In this document: piece after piece, positions 23,863-35,812 of the stretch
Numbering within the stretch: position 1 is the stretch's first letter
How the letters are laid out: each line of letters starts with the position of its first letter
Source of the DNA: Epiperipatus broadwayi
Taxonomy: Eukaryota > Onychophora > Udeonychophora > Euonychophora > Peripatidae
NCBI GenBank assembly: GCA_028023455.1
Contig: JAQFVV010006255.1
Coordinates: 930,001-994,000, forward strand
Length of the DNA stretch: 64,000 bases
Direction: 5' to 3'
The notes under the pieces: model-generated
What the model was told of the DNA's origin: nothing
The model's input: the letters and a program-made list of their open reading frames with translations, nothing else
The model's database searches: none
Made by a program: the position numbers and the translations under genes

Positions 23863-23956
23863 TTCACATGTCTTTGGTCATATGTTTATGATTACATTAC
23901 TCCACAAAGTTTTAATTTAAAAGCAAACAGAAACTATTCCTTATCTTGTGTGAGAG

Positions 23957-24000
23957 AGATGTAGTGAAAATTACACAGCAGAAATATCATTCAATATTGG
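23957..24000 (+). repeat. Dispersed repeat, copy 2 of TGTAGTGAAAATTACAC motif
   Basis: Matches 22943-22988 (see that entry). Its position about 110 bp downstream of the ribozyme suggests it is part of the same transposed unit. Confidence 0.5.
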
Positions 24001-25730
24001 ATAATTTCTAGTCTAATGAATGACTAATAAAAATTATTAGTCTAGGATCTGTTTGTCTTTTTAGTTTGTTCAAATATACATGCACTGTTCTTTGATAAAT
24101 TTATTCACGTTACAGTTGATTATTCTCTTCTTTCACCGTCATTCTTTTCTAATGATTTAGATTTTTCACAATGTGATCAAAATATGAAAAGTTTAATAAA
24201 ACTGATTTATAAAATCTTAAGATTTCATCAAGTTCAAACTAAACACGTTTACTTTTTATATATTATTTAAAACTTAAAATGTATTACTTTTAACGAAATG
24301 TCATCAAAAATATTTCAAAAGTGTAGAAATTAATTTACTACAAATGCCTTGTATAAATATTTATTAAAGTAAAATAAATCGTTATTTTTAATAAAACGTC
24401 TTTATTTGAACTGCTTTGACATTTTGATAAGTAAATAACTGACAATTTAAAACAAATCCTTTTTTTAATTATTTTTACGAAGTTATTCTGTTGATGATTT
24501 TTTGTCTGGAGATTACAAATTATAAAGATCAGCCAGGGAAATAAATTTTGGCTTCTAATATTCCCCAGAAAGATATCGTTTGAAAAGCCTTCGTGTTAAA
24601 AGCTTTGTTAAATAACAAACATTGCTAAAGCAAAAGAAAAATAAATATTCAATAAGTGACAAGAACTATTAAATGAAACATAAAATATAGGTAATTCATT
24701 GCCATTCTAGGACATCCTTTATTGGAAAGATTGAACAAAGTTATTGGTTTCATACTAAAACAATGCAATGTGTATGGGAGTTTTTTTTTTTTTATTATTA
24801 CAAATAAATATCTCATTAGCAAATTAGGAAAAAAAAAGTACTGTACATCAAAATAAAATCCTCCGACGAATATTAGTCAAATAAAAGGAACTTTATTGTT
24901 TGTGACGGTAATTTACATTATGAACTATAGTTGAACTTCAAATCTACTTCAGATTTTAAACAGCTGTAGGGCTATTATTTTCTGATTCATAACCAACTCA
25001 GCTAGGTATTCTTAACCAGAGGATATTGCCAAAAAAACCTTCAAATTTTCACTATCTAGCAATTGGCAAACTTGATAGGTAACATCATTTTCTTCTTCTG
25101 TTTTTCTATGAGAGATTGCCCCAGAGATCTTTGCGCTGCAGCAATTTAGTTAAAATCAATTTTGCATATTTTTTCATCTCACAACTTGATTATGACGAAT
25201 ATATAAATTTAACTCTAATAAAAATCTTAATATTCTCTCTCTTTTTTTTTTTTAAATTAGTATATGCATATATTTTAGTAGTATCATATAAAGCTCATTT
25301 CAATATCTATATGCAAGATTCAGGACTCTTCAAGCTCAACATTACATTAAGTGGGTTTTTTTTTCATGACAATTTTATCTCTAGTTATTAAGTTAAAAAA
25401 TTTTAAGATGTTTCATTCATACTTTGTGCAAAATTTGTAATAGTTAATGTGTTAGTCTGCTTCACCTATAACCTAAAATTCAAATTAAAGAGAAGCCACT
25501 TTTTGCAAGTAGTTAAAAAGTTTTCAAATAAGTTTGGAATTTGTAAGGTAATTGGGCCATAGTTTATTCATGATTGGATGCTAACTCCATAGCCTGATTA
25601 TTTTTGTAAAACAATCCTGTCTAATTACATTATTTTTGGTCTTAGTTGTCTTTAAAATAAATTGTCAAGATTTAAAAAAAGCTGTCTAGAATTAATAGCA
25701 AGTTGTAACATAAAATACGATAAGTAAGAG
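24001..25730. other. AT-rich stretch without a gene; family G tail fragment
   Basis: No gene seen. TAATAAAACGTCTTTATTT at about 24389-24407 is identical to part of the family G tail near 8337 and is probably a truncated copy. A 91-codon frame at 25116-25391 has no domain. Confidence 0.5.
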
Positions 25731-25734
25731 TATC

Positions 25735-25830
25735 ACTAAACATCACATGATCACCATTCTTGTTCTTACACAAGCTGCTTGCACTGAGTGGCCATACTAT
25801 ATGAAGAATTTTGTCTCTGTTATAAATAAG
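25735..25830. mobile_element. Family A fragment
   Basis: CTAAACATCACATGATCACC and then TTGCACTGAGTGGCCATACT are recognisable family A tail and body pieces in opposite orientations, fused together with most of the unit lost. Confidence 0.5.
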
Positions 25831-26844
25831 AGTAGCTAGTTTTTAGTATTACTATGTTAAGTTTTCAGCTTGTTGGTAAATTAGACAACAAGGTATTATA
25901 ACCAAGTGGCAACAGTTGATCATCATAGGTGATAATTTGCTATTGTCTTCCATTCCACAAACATTGTTTAATCTATAAATTCATTTTAAAAGCTATGTTT
26001 TAAAATAATCATCACTAAAATCCATATTTTTATTAATTTGGCCTGTTGCTGAATTGACAGTCCACAGATAATGAATAATAGAATGATCTTCAGATAATTA
26101 TAAAAACCAATAATCAGTGCCTTAACCAAAATCTTGATAATATGTATGGCCATAATACTTACAGAAAGAGGACGGTAAAGAAAAATAAAGTTAAAAACTG
26201 ATGTCAAATGCATCCATTACACATCTCATACTGATCTTTTAGACAGTTTGTGTGAGAACTTAAAACCCTGTTTTTTAACTTTTTTGCAAATTTTTGTTCC
26301 TAAAACACTACAACATTTTGCCAGCTTATAGGTCTCCAGTGTACACACTAATTTTCTCCCAATGAGCATAGTCAAAATTGTCTCTTTTTTAAAACCTTTT
26401 TAAGGTCATATTTATAACATAAATACAATATATCTCTTCCTTAAAACTATGCTTAATTTAGTGATAAATACTTTAATAAAAAAATCTTTTTATATATATT
26501 CTTAATCTAATGAAAATGTATTTTACAAAAGCAGATTGAGTATTATCACATGCAGCCTGCAGAAAAGTGTATAATTAGTCATATGGCCTTGCCAATAAAT
26601 TTTCAGGTATTATTTTATGTATATTGATATTGGATTTATGTTTCACTTTAATAAAATAGATTTTATAAAATGCTACCATGTGTACAACAAATTAACTTGA
26701 CATAGTGATATCAATATAATGAAATGTGACATCTTTTAACTTGTTATTGCCATATCATTTTATTGAAATCTGTGGTGCACTCAATATCTAAGTCTGTGTC
26801 ACTATGATATATACCTTATAACATTTTTAAAGTGGTAATTATCC
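25831..26844. other. AT-rich stretch without a gene
   Basis: A 75-codon minus-strand frame at 25986-26213 is hydrophobic but has no recognisable family. Nothing else supported. Confidence 0.5.
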
Positions 26845-26853
26845 AAATTAAAA

Positions 26854-27225
26854 CACCAAACATCACATGATCAACATTTCTTATGCTTGCTCATAAATGC
26901 TATTAAAACAGGCAAAACTTTCCATACCTCTCCATACAGTAGTGTCACTCAGTGCAAGCCAGATTAATCAATGGATGCCAGAAGGCTTGTGTATAAAATC
27001 CCTATGCCTACTCATCCAATATCCCCAGAGTAGTTTCTGGCTTGTGATCTTTATCAGTGTTCTCAGATCCAAGATGAAGGCCACAAGACAGAAACTAGTC
27101 TGGGATATTAGATGAGTAGGCACTAGATAGTGATTTTATGCACAGGCCTTCTGGCATCCATTGATTGCTCTGATTTGCACTGAATGACATTACTGTATGG
27201 AGAGTTTTGCCTGTTTTAATTATTA
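26854..27225. mobile_element. Family A inverted pair
   Basis: The minus unit (26854 to about 27059) meets the plus unit (about 27060-27225) inside the ribozyme. The minus copy keeps TTATCAG (core changed from TCATCAG). The plus copy lacks the CTCCTCACTG segment so its core is broken, although GAAACTAGTC is intact at 27091-27100. AAATTAAAA occurs on both sides (26845-26853, 27226-27234), a possible but low-complexity target duplication. Confidence 0.65.
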
Positions 27226-27234
27226 AAATTAAAA

Positions 27235-28013
27235 ATTTCTGAAGTTTTTTCTTCCCTCATTAACTGATAAAACACCTGAGTAACAATATTAAACCAATCT
27301 TTATAGTTTCAATTCAAAATATTAAGAACATGCCACAGATCATCATTTAAATTGGCAGTATAACATAACTATCAAAATATTGTAAATCTAAAAACCAATA
27401 TACTAAAAACTCTCCCAGTGAATCTGTATCATATCTTTATGCCTTTTTGATATCACTTTTAAACTATTACAAATTTTACTATCATGAAAACAAAGTTAAG
27501 CTGAAGTTAGTACAATTCCTGTTTGACATTAATTTTTAATTCTAATATATATTTTTTTATTATTAGTAACAATATTTTTATACTATTATATAAAAGCTAT
27601 ATAAAACGATCTATCGGCAAATAGTTATTTTTAATCAAAATTGAAAATCTTATTGATTTAACAGTCATATGTTCTTATCAAATCTATAAAAACAATATGT
27701 AAATCATACTTTGCTCATAAAATATTACTTTCATTTTTCTGAAAGCAAAAATTTTTATTTATTGTGCTTTTTGATTTTTTCAAGCTATCTCCTGAGACTG
27801 ATAATAATTCAACTTAAGTGAAAACAGTTTATTCAATAAAATCATTGGGCAATAGTTTTTATATGGTAGATAATCTATGATAATTACTGCAGTCTTTTTT
27901 AATCCTCTTTATTTTTTATAAATTAGAACATTAGAAATATTTTTAAAATCAGATGGAGCAACTTTATAGATCTATATATTATTTGACTACAAGTATAATG
28001 TATAAAACATTAG
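27235..28013. other. AT-rich stretch, possible family I fragment
   Basis: AACATGCCACAGATCATC (about 27327) and a following segment resemble family I near 38925, suggesting an old copy. No gene seen. Confidence 0.4.
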
Positions 28014-28339
28014 ATATACAATTAGAGTGAATTTGAACACAGACTTTCTACTCTCTTCAGCTATCCATTCCATCTTATATAACTGATACATATGATCACA
28101 TACATATGAAATAGATAAATAGTCTCCAATACATGGTTAATTTAAACTGAGCACTGACTGTATATATGTGTGGGAGATGATGATCTAGACCAACTAATGA
28201 ATGCTGTTTCAGCATGAAATATATATATATATTGGAGATCATTTATCTTATATTTGATTAGGTGTATAGATTATATACGTTGGAATAGATAACTGAAGAG
28301 AGCTTGAAAAGTCTGTGTTCAAATCCTCTCTAATTATAT
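28014..28339. mobile_element. Family E inverted pair
   Basis: Outer arms mirror each other: AATTTGAACACAGACTTTC from about 28031 against AAAGTCTGTGTTCAAATCC near 28310, continuing inward for about 100 bp. The right copy includes a full ribozyme (28174-28245). The left, minus-strand copy starts about where the ribozyme would be cut (near 28134) and lacks the rest. The arm segment GTGTTCAAATCC resembles a tRNA box B, but no box A was found. Confidence 0.65.
28174..28245 (+). ncRNA. Hammerhead ribozyme motif, family E, copy 2
   Basis: CCAA before the core pairs with TTGG (28232-28235). The distal ATGATCT pairs perfectly with AGATCAT. Stem II is ATGCT/AGCAT, where copy 1 and copy 3 have GTGCT- or GTACT-type arms closed by GC; the closing pair has thus changed from G-C to A-T on both sides. 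The core is CTAATGA (28194-28200), one change from CTGATGA, and stem III has expanded into a TA run. The fold is conserved even though the core change probably disables it. Confidence 0.55.
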
Positions 28340-29682
28340 CTATATATTGTAAATAATATTTTTGAAACTATCACATTATTACTATATTTTAAAACTTGTC
28401 CAGCTTCCAGATGTTTCCTTTTAAGATGAGAAATATCTGTTTAGCTTCATCATGCAGTACATCTCTAAATTAGTTGATAAGATTAATATATTATTCAATG
28501 CTGCTGTTTGAATTCTGAAAAAATAATCAAGGCATATTTTCTTTCTCTTCAGTTTAATGAGATTATGTTATCATTTTTTCAGATCATATACTACATTTAA
28601 CATGACAAAAACAGAATTTAACATACCAATGATGAACAAATAACTACGCCTTTTTTGGTTGTTTTATTCAGCAGTTGTGCTTATATTTTCTTGCCGAACC
28701 TGAACTTTTGCTTTTAATCTCTGTATTACTTCTGAAACTTCATATATCATTAATAATCCAATCATTGTTAGAAAACCAATGAGTATTCAAGATCTGTCCA
28801 CTCAAGTTTATGCCTCAATAAAATACTAATTTAAAATTACAATTTAATAATTTCAGTTTTTAAGAATTATTATACTTAAAATCAATATTTTCAACATAAA
28901 TCTTTACACAAATTAATTTTTAAAAAAATAACAATATGTATTAAATTCATAATGAATGGAGTCAAATTCTCATAAGAATAAAATTAATAATAATTTAATT
29001 AGACCTATGTTAGAATAAAATTGTCATGTCTATGTTTAATCTTTATAAGTCTTAATATTAATAATTAAGAAAATGAAACATTTAACACAAAAGATAACTT
29101 ATCTACAAGGCTTGTCCAATGTAATTATCTTTTCAACCACCTTTTAGAAAAATACTGAACACTTTCATTTTGTTAGGTCACGAATTGCAGTCAGGCCAAA
29201 ACTTTGATCTCTTTATAGCTGACATCATTTTCTCTGAAAGAGATGGCAAAAAGAGAAAGGTGAAGAAGGCATGGGCAATAGTTAAAGATATTCAAATCAT
29301 CAATAAAAAGGACTCTAGCACATCTTTTTCTAAAAAATATGGCATTTGTAGCTACTGTTTTTTGTTATCAGCATGTAACTCTACTCCTTAAAATACGATT
29401 TTATGATCATTTATTCTATAATATTTAAATCCAAATCTCAATTCCCTTTGGTCATTTAATGCTATGATTATGATTCTCTTCAGTATTGAAAGCACTTAGC
29501 TTTAACATAAATTTCTTTATTATAATTCAAGTCTGTTCTGCTATTAAATGTTTCAACATTTTTTTAATTATTATAGTTAGTGCAAAAAAGGCAGGATATA
29601 AAATTCTTTAGAATTAAGGCTTAATAGTGTACAATATTATATATAAACATTATAAGCATAAAGTTAAACTAGTCAATATATA
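28340..29682. other. AT-rich stretch without a supported gene
   Basis: A 73-codon frame at 29170-29391 contains the basic stretch GKKRKVKKAW but nothing diagnostic. No splice-flanked exon or repeat recognised. Confidence 0.45.
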
Positions 29683-29991
29683 ATTAAAATTACCCCAAAT
29701 TCAACCAGACCAGCCAAGAAATAAGAAGAAGAATTAAAAAATCGTTGTTATTGAAAATTTATTATGCTGAAGCAATTAACTTTTTTAAGAGTTCTTTTAA
29801 TATTAAGGGTGGGTGGGAAGTAAATGGATTTGTGGATAATGTTTATATTATATATATATATATGTGTGTGGTGTAGTTTTCGTAGTTCCTTTACACTTGA
29901 GAAGTATGTTTGTAGAAGTGAAACCTTTACTTGTGTTTTATTATTATTTCTTGGCTGGTCTGGTTGAATTTTGGATTTGGGTAATTTTAAT
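29683..29991. mobile_element. 309-bp element with 45-bp terminal inverted repeats
   Basis: ATTAAAATTACC...CAACCAGACCAGCCAAGAAATAA at 29683-29729 is mirrored at about 29940-29991, with a 5-bp extra segment in the right end. The interior is T-rich with a TA/TG run and no frame. It is a MITE-like element. Target duplication is unclear because both flanks are AT-rich. Confidence 0.65.
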
Positions 29992-31860
29992 ATTATATAT
30001 ATATATATGTCAAGATTGAATTAAATAAACACAAAAATTAGATTTACATAAAAATAATAATAAATTAAAAGTTAAAAACCACCTACAATAATAAAAATAT
30101 TTTCCATATAACATTTGTGCTTTTACAGATTAAATCTTAAAGAAAAAATTTGTGGAATCTAACGGAAATTGATATTGGATTTTATAATTTTATAAAATGA
30201 TGTATTATGTTTGTCTGCATTAAAGAATGTTTGAATATTATTAGTCTTAGGAGTGAAATCTGCATTCATCAATAAGATAATTTTAAAGCTATGATTAATA
30301 AGATTGGAATGCAAAAAGATAAAAGTATGACTTAACTAACAACATTGATGTCAGAACACATTCCAATATTCACAAAATACCTTAATAACAAGAACATTAA
30401 AGGTTGACTTTCTCATTTATAGCTACTATTTTTTTAAAATTAAAGATATGATGCAGAAGAGATGGAACTATGAACCTATGCACTGTATTACAGTCTGATA
30501 AAATTCCTTTTTTTTTTTTTACTTTTTCCAGCCAAACAGTTTCTTTTTTGATTGTGACACTTTAATAGTGGATATGTCATAATTCAAGAAATCATTATAT
30601 GATTTCATTGATTCGATCATTACTTTGTATTAACATAGTGAAATTGCAGACTATTTTAACTCTCAGGTAGTTAGATTCATTTCATGATGTATTGTTTTCA
30701 GACAACACTATCAACTTTATCATAATAATTTTTTAATCAATATAGTTTATATTTATTCCCAATATATAGATATAATATTATACATTTCTTAGTTTTCACC
30801 AATAATGATATTTATGCAATATATTATTTGTCTTTCATATACTGAATCTCATTATCAAGAATTGAGAGACCAGTATCTTCCATTAAAAGGTACAGAAAAT
30901 TTGAGCATGTTCTCTGTAGAGAATAGTTTAATTCACTAGCATTGTCCAAATATGTCATAATTATATCTCACATAGAATATATGCATATTTTATAAATACA
31001 TATTTTTACCAGCATTTAATGACAATCACCTTCAGTTAAATATACAAAAGATTATTAATAATTTATTTTATAGTTAGAGATTAATGCATTTTATTTAACC
31101 TCAGATATAGATTTTAATAAGTTCAAATACATCTTCACATTTTTCTTGCATATCCATGATAATCTCCAACTCATTACCATGTGTCTATATTTCTAAAATT
31201 TACAATCTCCTTTACTGATATATTTAAGTTGCAGACATTAGGAAAGAAAATATGTCAATGGCTCCTAAGAATCATTTTGACCAACTAAACCTTTTGATGA
31301 AGTTAACCCCTCTTCCAAAACTTATAAAAATAAACAATCAAATTGGCTTGAAGTATAAAAGGGTGTATATTTGAAGTTTATTAACTTAGACAATATATAA
31401 AAAGTAAAAGTGTTTTCTTGCATGTATTTAAAAACCAAATGCCAAAAACTAATATTGTAACTTGATTGACACTAACAATTAGTGTCTATTGATTCCTTAT
31501 TATTATGCCTTATATGGTTTGGTACTTTGATTTCAAAGTTTGTGTATTGTAGTTCAGATCTGTAACTTTTAGTGCTTGAAATTTATGAATTCCCAAACAA
31601 TAAATTATTCTATATTTTTGTTATATTTATTATTGCAATAGATAACCCTAAAAGAACTGTAATACAGATCATTGTTTGTAATGCAGATGTTAAATGTAAG
31701 CTAAGATACCTGTGGATTGCTTTGTTAGATATAATTCTGACAAAAGATCAAAAGCTTTTATAGTTAGCATATAACTGAGATCAGTAAAAACCTAAACTTA
31801 CATATATATAAAAGTAAGCTGTCTCGGGTTATTTGTAGTACTAGTTTTGATAGTATAAAC
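29992..31860. other. AT-rich stretch without a gene
   Basis: No gene or repeat family recognised. A 63-codon frame at 31572-31763 has no domain. Confidence 0.5.
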
Positions 31861-31869
31861 AAAAGATAA

Positions 31870-32095
31870 GATGGTTTTTGGATGCGGTACGCACTAATTT
31901 AATACGTCTCACTAATGAAAGCTAATAATCAGAAATTAGTCTGGAGGTTTAATTGTATAGCTATCTAATATTAATTTATTCACTCTTATAAATGACTTTA
32001 GAATAAAGTTGTGGAATGATTAATGTTTTTATACATTGTGAAATTATATTGAATCATGTGATGCTTTGTTTAGTAATACAGTTAGTATATGTCTG
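31870..32095 (+). mobile_element. Old family A copy
   Basis: The ribozyme region (31905-31955) is followed by decayed body sequence and GAATCATGTGATGCTTTGTT, matching the family A tail (GATCATGTGATGTTTAG). It is much more diverged than the 6-7.7 kb copies. Confidence 0.5.
31905..31955 (+). ncRNA. Relic hammerhead-like motif, family A
   Basis: GTCTCA precedes CTAATGA (31912-31918), then a hairpin remnant, GAAA, TTAGTC and TGGAGG. The GTC triplet and the proximal stem I are partly kept. The core has one change. Confidence 0.45.
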
Positions 32096-32099
32096 TTGA

Positions 32100-33323
32100 A
32101 TTCACCGTATTATTTATATATGTGTGTGTAATCTAAACTACATTTCACATTATTATTTTTTATTTTTCCAATTACCTTTTAGTACTGTTTAAAAAATTAA
32201 GCAACTTTTAATGGCCCTGAATTTATTTATTTATTTTAAAGTAATTATAGACTAAGATTGAAGGCTTTTTTTTTTATTATTCATTATAAATAATTTATAT
32301 ACATTGTTTTATTCACTTTAAGCAATTTATACAGTTGACAAATAGTAGATTTTAATATTTCACCTAACTAAATCATATCCTTATTGAGTAATTTTCATAA
32401 ATGTATGTTGATGTAAATTTATTCTATGTAATAATTTATTACCATTAAGCTCAGGAAATAAAGTGGTACCACAATAATTTTAAAAAAATTTAAGTAACTT
32501 TTAACTTTTTTATTATAATTATAAAGAAATATATGTGAATAATAAAGCATTTGTGTTCAAATAGAGGTTATTTAAATAAATAAATCCTATTAAGTGAATA
32601 GAAATCTATATAAAGTATTGTATGTAGATAGGGAAATTTCAATATAATAAACTGTAGGGGCAATAACCAAAATAGCATAGAAAGTATAAAAGTATGTACT
32701 GTTGAGTAAAATTATATTTAATGATGTTGATATTGTTTTAGGTTCAATATAAAATAATCCTTTGTATCCAGAAATGTCTAAATGATATTTAGATAAATAT
32801 AAAAGTTATTTCAAATTATCTGGTAACAATTGGGTAACCATATCAGGTTTACCAACAAGATAATGAGGCAAAAAGCTTACATGAAGAAATTGAAAGAGTA
32901 TAAATGAGAATAGGAAAGTGAAATTTGTGATAGGATATTAAAAATATGATAGTAGTAGATTATAACTTGGTGATGGAAATATATGTACTGAGGATAGGGA
33001 TTATTCTAGATAGAGATTTTGAATGCTTTCTTTTATGGCACTTATCAATAAAGGCTTGTTAGAGCTATTGGTATGTTCCCTATATTACATATCTGTTATA
33101 CAAGATTAAAACAAGTCATGCAATATATGATTTGCTTTATTGATTATTAATTAATAAATTAATAGATTTTTGTTGGAAAAATTGCAGAACATAATTAATA
33201 CTTGCTTTTAAAACTCCCACAAAGATCATTTAAATACAAAACATTGAGTTAATTGATAAATTTCATAGCATGGACATGTTATAATTTTAAAGTCCCATTT
33301 ATGACATATTTTGATAAAATAAA
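32100..33323. other. AT-rich stretch without a gene
   Basis: Nothing supported. Confidence 0.5.
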
Positions 33324-33325
33324 TA

Positions 33326-34290
33326 CACCTGGATCTCTTTTTATGCGGATTTATTTAACGCGATTTTGAAGTTATGCGATTCACATTTCTCCGCAAGTCG
33401 AACTCCGATAATGTGCTATTACTTTAAATAATAAATTTTGCGCACTTATGTCATATTGAAAGTAATAGCACATTATTGGAATTCAACTTTCATCTTAGTA
33501 ATTTCAATATTTTCAGTGCTTTACAATAGTAAGATTTTATGCAATAATGAAATTAAAATCATGATTTCCACATTTTATGTATACACACATTAAATTTTAC
33601 AAGATTATAATGTAAATTTGTTCAAACATTATGCATGTTAATTTTGCATTTTAAATCACATTCTGTTTTTGCTTTTTAAAAAAGAACGTAATCAATTATT
33701 AATCATTTAGTGTCCGCAAGTTTATTTTTAAAAGGTGATTAATAGCAGTGGGCACAATTAAAATTGAAAATTAAAAAATTAAAGACAAAAATAAGAATTT
33801 AATTTTTAGTTGTTAAATTAATTACTAATTACGTTGTCACCAGAAAACCATTAACACAACATGAGAGTGACGTTGGCACTAGTTGTATTTCCTCTTGTGA
33901 AGAATCTGATTTTTTACCAGTTTGCAAACAAGCCTGTTTATTGGAAAATAGCCATAATAATTAAAACATGTATAAAAAAATGTAAATTACTGTAAATTAT
34001 GCATAAAAATATATTGTTTTGAATAAAATTAAATATTATAGTTAAAAAAAGTTTGTCTTGCATCAATTTTTTTCAAATTTGAAATTTTTATTAGTCATAT
34101 TTAATTTCCTTATTTTTTTTTTTTTGCACGAATTTTAAAGTAATTTTACATTGGTGCTTTGCTTTTACGCGATTTTTGGAAAATCACAGTCCATATCTCC
34201 CCTTTTTCAAGGTAAGTTACGTCTATTTTTGCACGATTTCATTTGCATGTGTTTTCTGATGAACCTATCGCGTAAAACGAGACCCAGGTG
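33326..34290. mobile_element. pogo/Tigger-like non-autonomous DNA transposon
   Basis: The ends CACCTGGATCTCTTTTTATG and, on the other strand, CACCTGGGTCTCGTTTTACG form imperfect terminal inverted repeats, and a TA dinucleotide sits on each side (33324-33325, 34291-34292). The inner ends carry repeated TTAACGCGATTTTG/TTATGCGATTC-type words, which are typical of Tigger termini. The 965-bp interior is AT-rich with no transposase frame. An internal inverted pair, GATAATGTGCTATTACTTT and AAAGTAATAGCACATTAT (33410 and 33456), forms a hairpin near the left end. Confidence 0.65.
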
Positions 34291-34448
34291 TACAAATAAT
34301 TTAATTTAAATTTATTTAAATGAATATCACATATTTTATGAGGAAAACTGATTTATTTTTCAAAATGTTTTAGTACCCATTGCTTAATGTAATTGTTTAA
34401 TAAATAATATTAAAGGTAAATAATAATATTAAATTCTTATTATTGTAT

Positions 34449-35100
34449 AAATGTGAAAATTTTTTTGTTTGTTTATCTCTTTATAACTTAACAAATATTG
34501 AACCAATCTCAATGACTCTTGCATAATTTTCTTTCTTTTTTTTTGGAGAATCACATAAGCTGTGGATGTTTGCTTTATGGTATTTAATCATTTTAAAATG
34601 TTTAGTAACTTGCAATGTGCAGCAAAATCATACCCATTTTAAATGACTTCATAAAATCACAAAAAGAGGGCAGCACTAATTAAAAGATTATAGATTTTAA
34701 ATTTTTTTTTAAATGGGTATGTGGCCTACACATTGAAATACATACTGCAGAAATGGAGAGAATTAAAATTTTTGGTCAAATAAGATACAATTTGATTTCA
34801 TAAATATATTTTACAGAAATTAAATTTCATTTATACCATGTTTTTCATTTCTCACTTGCAAGCAGAGCATGAACTAAACACCATGATGTTAAAATTTCAT
34901 AATCATTTTAAAAATTAGTTTATCACATGAGAAATATGTTTAAACTTAAATTCTAAAATTTGATCAAATTAATCATAAAAAGTTATATTTTTCTGATATT
35001 ACTGTTGATAACTCATATATTATTATTTTATGTAAAGAATATGCAAATATTTAAGCCATGGGAACAATTACCTATTGCATGATAATTTTAATTCTACTAA
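34449..35100 (+). repeat. Dispersed repeat family K, plus copy
   Basis: The words TTTATCTCTTTATAACTTAAC, TGAACCAATCTCAATGA, TTGCTTTATGGTATTTAAT, GGGCAGCACTAATTAA and TTATCACATGAGAAATATG recur in reverse order and strand at 57250-57360 and 57690-58300. The element class is not identified. Confidence 0.5.
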
Positions 35101-35589
35101 TACAAGAAAAAGCTGTAGGTAAGCTTGTATTTAAAGCATAAAATTTATCATTATGATTTCAGTTACTATAATCTCTATAACCTTCTTTAGCTATAAATGA
35201 TTGAAAGTAATGTTATATTTGCATGGATATTATATGAAAAGAAGAATGATTGTAATTATAAAAATGGACAATACAATGTCAATTCAAATGTATTATTTAT
35301 ACATATTTAATTTTTTTCATTAACAAAAAAAAATGCTTATAAATGCTGTAGTTTTTAATTTACAAATAATATCATTCTATAGTTACTATTATTAATATTT
35401 CATAATTAAATATATATATAGTATTGTCTAATTTCATACAAAGTTTTGTATGTAACATGTGATATGTTGGACTATTTCCATCATTTATGAGTGAATGTTG
35501 AATGTACAGAAAATTTTAAACTTTATTTAAACTTTCCAAATACAAACAACTTGTTAGTAATAACACAAATAGGCAATACAGATTAGTAA

Positions 35590-35645
35590 TTACACGTTTT
35601 CAGTAGTATTATTCTCCACTCTTCTTCAAGTGTTGCTGGCCTATA
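35590..35645 (-). ncRNA. Hammerhead-like motif, family F, minus copy
   Basis: On the minus strand: CAACAC, then TTGAAGA (CTGAAGA with the first base changed), stem II GAGTGG with (C)TACT, GAAA, ACGTG and TAATTAC. ACAC before the core can pair with the following GTGT. Stem III would be only ACGT, self-complementary like ACTAGT in family A. Confidence 0.45.
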
Positions 35646-35669
35646 TGCACAGTGACAATATTCACTTAA

Positions 35670-35740
35670 AAGTTGAACTTGCACCTTTAGATTCTTGAAT
35701 ATCAAATTTTAAGGTAAAAACTCTACCAACTGAGCTATTC
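35670..35740 (-). mobile_element. tRNA-like head of family F (RNA polymerase III boxes)
   Basis: On the minus strand TAGCTCAGTTGGTAGAG (35721-35737) matches the tRNA box A consensus exactly. A degenerate box B, GTGCAAGTTCAACTT, follows at about 35669-35683. In the related copy at 36.6 kb box B is perfect (GGTTCGAATCC, 36662-36672). This could act as an internal polymerase III promoter. Confidence 0.65.
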
Positions 35741-35754
35741 TGTCAAAGGCTTTA

Positions 35755-35812
35755 CAACACCTGAAGAAGAGTGGAGAATAATACTACTCAAAATGTTGTG
35801 TAATTACTAACC
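35755..35812 (+). ncRNA. Hammerhead-like motif, family F, plus copy
   Basis: Core CTGAAGA at 35761-35767 (CTGANGA class), one extra A, then GAGTGG/CTACTC stem II closing a 9-nt loop, AAAA in place of GAAA, TGTT and GTGT. ACAC just before the core pairs with GTGT. The changed GAAA suggests inactivity. Confidence 0.45.

Noticed and set aside
29170-29391. 73-codon frame with a basic GKKRKVKKAW stretch
   Set aside because: No domain, no splice-site-bounded context and surrounding sequence of the same composition; a basic run alone is expected by chance in A-rich DNA.
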